A DNA stretch of 18,804 bases, from the NCBI GenBank assembly GCA_024696565.1, contig JAILGR010000164.1, positions 1 through 18,804 of the forward strand, in the 5' to 3' direction. A program made the translations under genes and the position numbers. Every line of letters starts with the position of its first letter. Within the stretch, counting starts at the first letter, position 1. The stretch is from Acholeplasmatales bacterium (lineage in GTDB: Bacteria > Bacillota_I > Bacilli_A > Acholeplasmatales > Anaeroplasmataceae). The notes below the pieces were generated by a model, which was not told the DNA's origin, ran no database searches, and saw nothing but the letters and a program-made list of their open reading frames with translations. Positions 13,398 to 18,804 of this stretch are shown one piece after another.

Positions 13398-14618
13398 TTA
13401 ATATCTTAATAAAGCGTATAACTTCTTTCCTCTTCTTAATACAATAAACTTATTACCAATAGCAGTTTCTTTAGATACTAAAGCTGCCTCATCAGTAACC
13501 TTTTCACCATTAACTAATACTGCACCATTTCTAATAAATTCTCTTGCTTCTCTTTTTGATTTAGCTAAACCAGCATCAATTAAAGCTTCAGCTAATGTAT
13601 AATCCTTACCTTCAAATGAAGGGAAATCATTGAAGCCCATTTCAATCTCTTCTGCAGTTAAATCCTTAACATTACCACTAAATAATGCTTCACTAATCTT
13701 AACTGCTTCTTCATAAGCTTCTTTTCCATGTAAGAATGTAATAACTTCACGAGCCAATGCCTTATGAGCTTCTCTTAAGTGAGGTGCTTCTTGATTTTTC
13801 TTTTCTAATTCTTCAATTTCTTCTTTAGATAAGAATGTTAAGAACTTTAAGTAATCAATAACTTTTGAATCCTCAGAATTAATGAAGAATTGATACATTT
13901 CATATGGAGAAGTCTTTTTAGCATCTAACCAAATAGCCTTACCATTTGTTTTACCAAACTTAGTTCCATCAGACTTAGTTAATAAAGGCATTGTGAAAGC
14001 ATATGCTTCTTTACCTTCTTTCTTTCTAATAAGTTCAATACCAGCAGTGATATTTCCCCATTGATCTTGACCTGCAACTTGGAATGTAACATTCTTTGTT
14101 TTATTTAAATACCAGAAATCTAATGCTTGTAAAATCATATAAGAGAATTCAGTAAATGTAATACCTTCATCTAAACGTCTAGCAACAATATCTTTTTGTA
14201 ACATGTAGTTAACATTAAAGAACTTACCATAATCTCTTAAGAAATCTAAGACATTAATATCTTTTAACCAATCTCTATTATTAACTACTTCAAAGCCAAA
14301 AATCTTTTCAGCTTGAGCTTTTAAACATTCAAAATTATGATTTACTTCTTCATAAGTAATCATAGGTCTTTCAGAATCTGGTTTTGGATCACCAATTAAA
14401 CCTGTACCTCCACCAACTAATAAAATTGGATGATGTCCAGCATCCTTTAATCTTTTTGAAATTAAGAAACTAGAAAAATGGCCAATATGTAATGAATCTC
14501 CAGTTGGGTCTGTCCCAATATAGAATGTTACACTACCATTATTTAGTTTATCCTTTACTGATGGATCAGAAACATCTTTAATTAATCCTCTCCATACTAA
14601 TTCTTCATAAATTCCCAT
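13398..14618 (-). CDS. tyrS: Tyrosyl-tRNA synthetase
   Basis: The product is 406 aa, a class I aminoacyl-tRNA synthetase charging tRNA-Tyr. The HIGH signature (SLHIGHFSS) is at residues 44-47. The TyrS-specific QVAGQDQWGNITAGIELIR region is intact and the KMSKS equivalent is KFGKT at 220-224. A C-terminal S4 RNA-binding domain covers about 335-400 (LAEALIDAGLAKSKREAREFIRNGAVLVNGEKV). AGGAGG lies 8 nt before ATG, immediately after the T-box terminator. A T-box leader that senses uncharged tRNA-Tyr controls it. Confidence 0.96.
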   Translation of the reverse strand: MGIYEELVWRGLIKDVSDPSVKDKLNNGSVTFYIGTDPTGDSLHIGHFSSFLISKRLKDAGHHPILLVGGGTGLIGDPKPDSERPMITYEEVNHNFECLKAQAEKIFGFEVVNNRDWLKDINVLDFLRDYGKFFNVNYMLQKDIVARRLDEGITFTEFSYMILQALDFWYLNKTKNVTFQVAGQDQWGNITAGIELIRKKEGKEAYAFTMPLLTKSDGTKFGKTNGKAIWLDAKKTSPYEMYQFFINSEDSKVIDYLKFLTFLSKEEIEELEKKNQEAPHLREAHKALAREVITFLHGKEAYEEAVKISEALFSGNVKDLTAEEIEMGFNDFPSFEGKDYTLAEALIDAGLAKSKREAREFIRNGAVLVNGEKVTDEAALVSKETAIGNKFIVLRRGKKLYALLRY

Positions 14619-14632
14619 AAAATTATCCTCCT

Positions 14633-14669
14633 AAAAATAAAATAAAGTCCTTAGAATAAATCTAAGGAC
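14633..14669 (-). terminator. T-box regulated terminator before tyrS
   Basis: Minus strand: 9-bp stem GTCCTTAGA / TCTAAGGAC, 5-nt loop, then TTTATTTTATTTTT. Its 5' arm shares CCTTAG with the antiterminator, which is formed when uncharged tRNA binds. Confidence 0.9.
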
Positions 14670-14828
14670 GAAATAATCGCGGTACCACCTTAGTTCAGTT
14701 TAAAAACTGCCCTCGTTAAAATACCCTCCAGATTGTAATTCATTAATTATCCAATTTCTATTTCCACCAACCATAGAATCTCTATTATTTATAGATAACT
14801 AATTACTAATTTCCTTCATCAGGCTATT
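14636..14828 (-). promoter_or_regulatory. T-box riboswitch (tyrosine) controlling tyrS
   Basis: The T-box AAGGTGGTACCGCG is at 14691-14678. AAGG before it and CCTT in the terminator arm form the antiterminator. Stem I is recognisable: GATGAAGG (kink-turn side), AGTA (loop E, 5' side), a 10-bp helix ATTAGTTATC/GATAATTAAT, AGAGA bulge, an apical hairpin, then GAA and the candidate specifier TAC at 14737-14735. The TAC codon (Tyr) fits tyrS. Stem III is CAGTTT/AAACTG. The base of Stem I reaches into the ccpA stop codon. I see no strong promoter between ccpA and the leader. Confidence 0.9.
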
Positions 14829-15822
14829 TTTTTGTTGATTCTCTTTCTACGATACGATAAGGAAGTAATACTTTAGATTCAATTATTTCCTCATGCTTCA
14901 TGAACTTAGTTAAAAGTCTCATAGAAACAGCTCCTATATCATACACCGGAGTATCTACACATGTCAAGTTTGGACGTGATAAAATTGCATATTTTGTGTT
15001 TTGTAAGCCTACAATTTCACAATCCTCAGGAATATTGTATCCTGCCTTAATCATAACATTCATAAAAGATACAGCAATTGAGTCACGTACTGCAATTAAA
15101 GCTTCAATCTTATTATTCTTAATAAATTCATTGAAGTGTAATGTATTAATAGATACATCACCTGAAGTACGGAATACAAGTGGTTGTAAACCAGCTTCTT
15201 CCATTGCCTTTGTATATCCTTTAATCTTATGGAAGTTAACTGAATATCTTCTTACTGTAGTAGCAAGATAAATATCCTTCTTACCTTTATCAATTAATTC
15301 CTTAGTAATATCATAAGTTGCATTTTCATAATCAATGCCTACTGCAGGAATATCTTTTTCATCATACATAGCATTACATAAAACAATAGGAATTTGTGCA
15401 TCTTGAATTAAAGACATACACATTTCCATTTGTGATGGTTCTAATTCATCATTTAAGAACAAAATACCATCAACCTGTTCAGCAACAACAGCACGAATAG
15501 TTTCTTTTATATCATCATTTTCTCCCATAGAGAAAATCTTCATTGCATAATCATATTTCTTGGCAATATCAATAATACCACCTAATAATTGTGCCGCAGC
15601 GGCTCTAGAAACATCTGCCATAACAATACCTACAGTAGTTGTTTTTCTACTTGCAAGACCTCTCGCAATAGCATTAGGACGGTATCCTAATTCTTTAATT
15701 ACTTTAAGTACCTTTTCCCTAGTCTCTGGATTAACTTTCTCTGGATTATTCATTACACGGCTAACAGTCGCTAATGATACCTTTGCAGCTCCCGCTACAT
15801 CATAAATTGTTGTATTGGCCAT
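14824..15822 (-). CDS. ccpA: Catabolite control protein A (LacI family)
   Basis: The product is 332 aa, the usual CcpA length. The N-terminal LacI HTH (TTIYDVAGAAKVSLATVSRVMNN, residues 4-26) is followed by the hinge helix and the CcpA-like block YRPNAIARGLASRKTTTVGIVMADVSR. The periplasmic-binding-protein-like core ends with PVYDIGAVSMRLLTKFMKHEEIIESKVLLPYRIVERESTK, which closely resembles Bacillus CcpA. CcpA with phosphorylated HPr represses or activates genes at cre sites. A LacI paralog for a specific sugar is less likely given the C-terminal block and the tyrS neighbourhood, which is also seen near ccpA in bacilli. AGAGGTGA lies before ATG at 15822. Confidence 0.82.
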   Translation of the reverse strand: MANTTIYDVAGAAKVSLATVSRVMNNPEKVNPETREKVLKVIKELGYRPNAIARGLASRKTTTVGIVMADVSRAAAAQLLGGIIDIAKKYDYAMKIFSMGENDDIKETIRAVVAEQVDGILFLNDELEPSQMEMCMSLIQDAQIPIVLCNAMYDEKDIPAVGIDYENATYDITKELIDKGKKDIYLATTVRRYSVNFHKIKGYTKAMEEAGLQPLVFRTSGDVSINTLHFNEFIKNNKIEALIAVRDSIAVSFMNVMIKAGYNIPEDCEIVGLQNTKYAILSRPNLTCVDTPVYDIGAVSMRLLTKFMKHEEIIESKVLLPYRIVERESTKK

Positions 15823-15854
15823 TTGATCTCACCTCTAAACATTATAGCATTTCA

Positions 15855-15883
15855 ATTATATCATAAGAAAAAGTCAATTTCAA
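15855..15883 (-). promoter_or_regulatory. Promoter of ccpA
   Basis: Minus strand: TTGAAA, 17-nt spacer, TATAAT with a TGA before it. A second TGCTATAAT lies 15 nt downstream (at about 15840-15848), so two start points are possible. Confidence 0.75.
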
Positions 15884-15891
15884 TATTTCGG

Positions 15892-15905
15892 TGTAAGCGT
15901 TTTTT
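15892..15905. promoter_or_regulatory. Cre-like half site upstream of the ccpA promoter
   Basis: TGTAAGCGTTTTTT: the left half TGTAAGCG is a perfect cre half site and only the final CA is missing. It sits 9 bp upstream of the -35. A perfect palindrome TGAAAA-A-TTTTCA (15905-15917) abuts it. Together they suggest control of ccpA by itself or another LacI protein. Confidence 0.4.
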
Positions 15906-15940
15906 GAAAAATTTTCATATTTTTTTACAAACCAACGATG

Positions 15941-15977
15941 AAAAAAATGAAAACAATTTTACTTGCTTTCATTTTTT
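15941..15977 (-). terminator. Probable terminator of the 136-aa gene
   Basis: Minus strand: stem AAAAAATGAAA / TTTCATTTTTT, with CAA/TTG pairs above one mismatch, ending in T7. It overlaps the last codons of the gene. Confidence 0.5.
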
Positions 15978-16369
15978 GCTTCTTTTTTTGCCTCTTTAGC
16001 TTTTTTTCTCTCATCTTTAGCAATACCTGTATATTCGCCTTCAACAAGAGTAAATCCTTCTTTAATTAATGTTTTAGTTAAGCCTGTTAGTGCTGCTTTT
16101 TCAGCCCCATATGACATAGCCCCTATACCAACTTTACCTCCTGAGGAAATGATTTCTATTTCAGTCTTATCTTGTTTTTCTTCATAAATAACTGTTACAG
16201 TAAGATCTGATTCAATTCTAAAATAATATTCCTCATATAAAAGGATTTTAACAAAACCCCAAGGAGTTTTGAACAATCTTTCATGAGTGCCAAAATCCCC
16301 ATTTAATTCAACATCTGCGATAGCTTTAATATCTACCTTTTGGGGCCCTTCTAATCTAACTCTTTTCAT
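15959..16369 (-). CDS. Uncharacterised 136-aa protein, coupled to the TetR gene
   Basis: Soluble, no TM or signal. Beta strands run through the first 90 residues (VRLEGPQKVDIKAIADVEL, YYFRIESDLTVTVIYEEKQDKTEIEIISSGGKVGIG), then an amphipathic helix (GAEKAALTGLTKTLIKEGF). It ends in a Lys/Ala/Glu-rich tail of about 20 residues. The strand-SSGG-helix arrangement weakly resembles the DUF6054 group; this is a guess and no function follows from it. ATG at 16369 lies 1 nt after the TetR stop (TAGTATG) with no good ribosome binding site, so translation is probably coupled to the TetR gene. It is therefore a likely regulatory or functional partner of that regulator. Confidence 0.7.
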   Translation of the reverse strand: MKRVRLEGPQKVDIKAIADVELNGDFGTHERLFKTPWGFVKILLYEEYYFRIESDLTVTVIYEEKQDKTEIEIISSGGKVGIGAMSYGAEKAALTGLTKTLIKEGFTLVEGEYTGIAKDERKKAKEAKKEAKNESK

Positions 16370-16370
16370 A

Positions 16371-16979
16371 CTACTTATCTAAAATTCCATTCCATCCTGC
16401 GTTGTAAAAAATAAATATATTCTTCATATAGAAGTCAGCCTCACTCTTAGTGTAATGCTTACGGAAAATCTCAGCAATAGCATCAAATAATGCTACATTC
16501 AATAAGTGAGTCAAGTCTTCTGCTACTGAAGCGTCTACTACATTAGACTTATGAGCTAATACATAATTTTTAGTATTTTCTGTTGCTACTACAATTAAGC
16601 TGTCCATAAAGTCTTCATAAGGAGAACCAACACCTTTATTGATAATTAAATCAAAGGAGTCGTAATTATCAAACATCTTATCAATTAAAAATTTAATTGC
16701 AGATGATTCATATTCATCGTCAACATTCACTTTGTTGCGATACTCTTCAACAGAATATGCTGAATTAAATGATTCAAACTTTTCTAAAACCTCTTTGACA
16801 CTGTCCCCAACAATGTACTCAAATAGCTCAGCTTTATCTCTAAAGCGGTTGTAAAGAGAGCCTGTAGTTAATCCTGCTTTTGCTGAAATATTTCTCATTG
16901 AAGCATCAACATAACCAAGCTCTAAAAACTCTTGTTTTGCTACTTCGGCAATTCTTACTTTAATCTCGTCATCCTTCAT
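16371..16979 (-). CDS. TetR/AcrR-family transcriptional regulator
   Basis: The product is 202 aa, normal TetR length. The N-terminal HTH is clear: IRIAEVAKQEFLELGYVDASMRNISAKAGLTTGSLYNRFRDKAELFEYIV (residues about 7-57), with the recognition helix TGSLYNRFRDK. The rest is the helical ligand-binding domain, which has no identifiable effector. AGGAGG lies before ATG at 16979. A likely autoregulator, since two palindromes lie in its promoter region (17005-17015 and 17047-17061). It is cotranscribed with the 136-aa protein gene. Confidence 0.9.
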   Translation of the reverse strand: MKDDEIKVRIAEVAKQEFLELGYVDASMRNISAKAGLTTGSLYNRFRDKAELFEYIVGDSVKEVLEKFESFNSAYSVEEYRNKVNVDDEYESSAIKFLIDKMFDNYDSFDLIINKGVGSPYEDFMDSLIVVATENTKNYVLAHKSNVVDASVAEDLTHLLNVALFDAIAEIFRKHYTKSEADFYMKNIFIFYNAGWNGILDK

Positions 16980-17004
16980 ACTTTCTTTCCTCCTTCATAA
17001 CATA

Positions 17005-17036
17005 GTTATTATAACATGGTTTTATTAATTGTGCAA
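17005..17036 (-). promoter_or_regulatory. Promoter of the TetR operon
   Basis: Minus strand: TTGCAC, 17-nt spacer, TATAAT with TGT before it (extended -10). A short palindrome GTTAT-T-ATAAC (17005-17015) overlaps the -10. Confidence 0.75.
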
Positions 17037-17046
17037 TAACGAAAGG

Positions 17047-17061
17047 CTTGTAAGTTACAAG
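17047..17061. promoter_or_regulatory. Perfect palindrome CTTGTAA-G-TTACAAG, candidate TetR operator
   Basis: A 15-bp perfect palindrome with one central base, 10 bp upstream of the -35 of the TetR promoter. The size, odd centre and TTAC/GTAA half sites resemble TetR-family operators. Confidence 0.5.
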
Positions 17062-17078
17062 AATGTCATTTTTATCCG

Positions 17079-17106
17079 AAAAAAAAGACATGTTTCCATG
17101 CCTTTT
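17079..17106 (-). terminator. Terminator of rplS
   Basis: Minus strand: 9-bp stem AAAGGCATG / CATGTCTTT (one G-U), GAAA tetraloop, then T8. Confidence 0.85.
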
Positions 17107-17111
17107 CTTGA

Positions 17112-17468
17112 TTATCGACGTTCCTTAATACGAGCAGCCTTAGCTGATAATGTACGGATGTAATGTAATTTAGCACGACGTACTTTACCTTTTCTAACTA
17201 CTTCGATATGGTCAATAGATGGTGTATGAAGAGGGAATGTACGTTCAACACCGATACCATAAGAAATCTTTCTTACAGTGAATGTCTCAGAAATACCAGC
17301 ACCTTGACGCTTAATAACTAAGCCTTCAAATACTTGGATACGATGAGTATCACCTTCGACAATCTTAACAAATACCTTTACAGAATCACCAGGACGGAAG
17401 CTTGGACGTTCTTTTAGATATTCAGCAGTAATTTCATTAATTAATGCTTGACCCTTTGCGTTTGCCAT
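17112..17468 (-). CDS. rplS: 50S ribosomal protein L19
   Basis: The product is 118 aa, typical for L19, at the 30S-50S interface. Hallmarks are [84 protein letters not shown]. The true start is ATG at 17468 ([13 protein letters not shown]), preceded by AAGGAG 9 nt away; the longer frame to 17504 runs into the leader. It has its own promoter and a structured leader. Confidence 0.96.
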   Translation of the reverse strand: MANAKGQALINEITAEYLKERPSFRPGDSVKVFVKIVEGDTHRIQVFEGLVIKRQGAGISETFTVRKISYGIGVERTFPLHTPSIDHIEVVRKGKVRRAKLHYIRTLSAKAARIKERR

Positions 17469-17552
17469 AGTTCTTATCTCCTTACAAACAAAACTCATAG
17501 CCAATAAATCCCAATTGCTAGCGGAGTAATGTGCCTTACTGCATAAAGCAGC
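17469..17552 (-). promoter_or_regulatory. Structured 5' leader of rplS, possible L19 leader
   Basis: The leader is about 84 nt. Small stems are visible: CTGC-TTTAT-GCAG, AGTAA-GGCACA-TTACT and TAGC(AAT)/(ATT)GGCTA. Bacillota have an L19 leader family that regulates L19 by feedback. The match to that family is by position and structure, not checked. Confidence 0.45.
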
Positions 17553-17558
17553 CCTTAA

Positions 17559-17586
17559 ATTATACCATATATGTAATTAAATGCAA
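17559..17586 (-). promoter_or_regulatory. Promoter of rplS
   Basis: Minus strand: TTGCAT, 16-nt spacer, TATAAT with TGG before it. It starts 19 nt after the neighbouring gene's stop. Confidence 0.7.
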
Positions 17587-17604
17587 GTACAAATTTTTAT
17601 TTTT

Positions 17605-18801
17605 CTAAACTACTTCTCTTAATCCTAAAGTAGTTAAATATCTTCTTATTTCTTCTTTCTTTTTACCATAGATTATTAAATGATGATTTCCTAAACTAGA
17701 ATTTAAAAAATAAGAAACATTGCCATCTAATTTAATAACTATTTGAGTTCTACATCTATCATTTCTATATTCATTCTTTAATATTTTACCTTGATCAACA
17801 TAAAATAATTCTAAATTATTTGATATTTTACAAATAGTAATATCTTCTAAAAATAATTCGCCATGAATACCAACACCAATTCCTGATTCAAAATGAGTAT
17901 CAAAATTATACTCTTTTGTCATTTTAAGTGGTAATGTACAGTGGGCTAATGTAATTTCATTTTTAACTGGATTAATCCAGTTTGGATTGGCTTGGAAAGA
18001 TAATGAATTAAATTTATTTTGTAAAATAAACATCGTTAATAATGATGGGACATCTCCTTCACAAGTTGCAGTGATACCTTCATCATTAAATAAGGCTAAC
18101 GCTAAACAAGAACTTGATTTTACAAAATCTAAAATATCAAAACATCTTAAAGTAAAACCTTCTAATTCATATTTATTTACAACATCCTTTAATCCTAAAA
18201 AAATCTTATAAGCTTTATCTAATTCTTTATTATCAAATTTAGCTTTAAATGTATCATATGGAGCTTTTTCATCATGCTTATTAATTGCTTCTAATATTTC
18301 TTCTTGTTTAACATCAATTAATTCAATATTAAAAATTTCTTCACATTTTTTATAATCAACATTAGATGAAATAAGCCAATCACTTGGAATACCAAAAACA
18401 CCAAGTCTATGTTTATTTTCCTTCTTTAAATTTTGAATTTCCATAATTCTTGTAGCTATATATGAAATATCACCATGTAATACTTCACCTTTTTTGCCTT
18501 CATTTTTAATAAAACTTAAAATCTCTAATGAAGCTGCCAAAGAATTATTAGCACCATAAGTTAATAAATAATATGGGCCATTAAATTTCGGATAAATATC
18601 TTTTTTAAAAAAGCCTTCACTTCCCCCTGTTTGAACTAATATTAAAGATAATTCGTCTCCATTAAGTTCTTCTACATTATCTACAAAAGAAAATTCATCA
18701 GATATCTTATCCTTTAATCCTAAAATAAGATTCATAGATTCTTGATCTACTAAATTATCTTTTTTAGATAAAATACTCTTTATTGCATAAACTTTAATCA
18801 T
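17605..18801 (-). CDS. L-fucose isomerase-like sugar-isomerase-fold protein
   Basis: The product is 398 aa. The first 180 residues are a poorly conserved N-terminal domain. The C-terminal half matches the FucI/AraA fold: TLRCFDILDFVKSSSCLALALFNDEGITATCEGDVPSLLTMFIL, NPNWINPVKNEITLAHCTLPL, ESGIGVGIHGELFLEDITICKIS and RCRTQIVIKL. In the family the Glu of CEGDVPS and the His of LAHCT belong to the metal and substrate site and both are present. The substrate cannot be told; many such proteins are annotated only as sugar-isomerase-like. ATG at 18801 is 3 bases from the window edge, so the start and ribosome binding site cannot be verified. No clear terminator is seen before the rplS promoter. Confidence 0.75.
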   Translation of the reverse strand: MIKVYAIKSILSKKDNLVDQESMNLILGLKDKISDEFSFVDNVEELNGDELSLILVQTGGSEGFFKKDIYPKFNGPYYLLTYGANNSLAASLEILSFIKNEGKKGEVLHGDISYIATRIMEIQNLKKENKHRLGVFGIPSDWLISSNVDYKKCEEIFNIELIDVKQEEILEAINKHDEKAPYDTFKAKFDNKELDKAYKIFLGLKDVVNKYELEGFTLRCFDILDFVKSSSCLALALFNDEGITATCEGDVPSLLTMFILQNKFNSLSFQANPNWINPVKNEITLAHCTLPLKMTKEYNFDTHFESGIGVGIHGELFLEDITICKISNNLELFYVDQGKILKNEYRNDRCRTQIVIKLDGNVSYFLNSSLGNHHLIIYGKKKEEIRRYLTTLGLREVV

Positions 18802-18804
18802 ATA

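Noticed and set aside
1..18804. CRISPR array, insertion sequence, prophage or replication origin
   Set aside because: No regularly spaced direct repeats, transposase or phage genes, or DnaA-box clusters were seen.

Overview
The window is AT-rich DNA from a low-GC Gram-positive bacterium (Bacillota). A gut-type lineage related to Erysipelotrichia or other deep Bacilli is my best guess, not a proven assignment. The signs are AGGAGG-type ribosome binding sites, many extended -10 promoters (TGnTATAAT), intrinsic terminators at most operon ends, a tyrosine T-box leader, a CcpA-type LacI regulator, CvfB, tRNA genes with encoded CCA, and standard stop codon use. Nearly all genes lie on the minus strand. 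The plus-strand exceptions are a partial gene at the left edge, the acyl-CoA ligase/ACT pair and one unknown gene.

Layout, left to right. (1) 1-470: the 3' part of a probable TetR-type regulator, with back-to-back terminators. (2) 467-1622: a gene resembling KwaB (DUF4868) directly downstream of a tRNA-Asp/tRNA-Arg operon. (3) 1688-4610: a five-gene operon with a good promoter, in transcript order unknown 124-aa protein, NfeD-like protein, SPFH/stomatin protein, a two-TM protein resembling DUF3592, and a small HTH-like protein. (4) 4675-6502: a phenylacetate-CoA-ligase-type enzyme with a tandem ACT protein. (5) 6494-7914: a three-gene operon of a 133-aa unknown protein, a 47-aa small ORF and CvfB. 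The small ORF overlaps both neighbours by 4 nt. (6) 7915-8732: an intergenic region with a CcpA-like site inside a strong promoter, a hairpin that may end a small RNA, and a gene for a coiled-coil protein of unknown function. (7) 8722-13363: citrate synthase, aconitase and eukaryotic-type isocitrate dehydrogenase. This is the oxidative TCA branch that makes 2-oxoglutarate for glutamate. (8) 13371-15917: tyrS behind a T-box, then ccpA, whose stop codon lies in the base of the T-box. (9) 15941-17061: a TetR regulator coupled to an unknown gene, with a perfect palindrome upstream. (10) 17079-17586: rplS with a structured leader. (11) 17605-18801: a sugar-isomerase-fold protein (L-fucose isomerase-like) at the right edge.

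The main logic I see is carbon/nitrogen housekeeping: CcpA for carbon control, the 2-oxoglutarate branch, and arylacetate or amino-acid-derived acyl-CoA chemistry. Alongside it are membrane-microdomain genes and one possible orphan anti-phage gene. No CRISPR array, insertion sequence, prophage or origin is visible. The best leads for something undescribed are the doubly overlapping 47-aa ORF, the CcpA-site/hairpin region upstream of the unknown gene at 8206, and the orphan KwaB-like gene behind the tRNAs.
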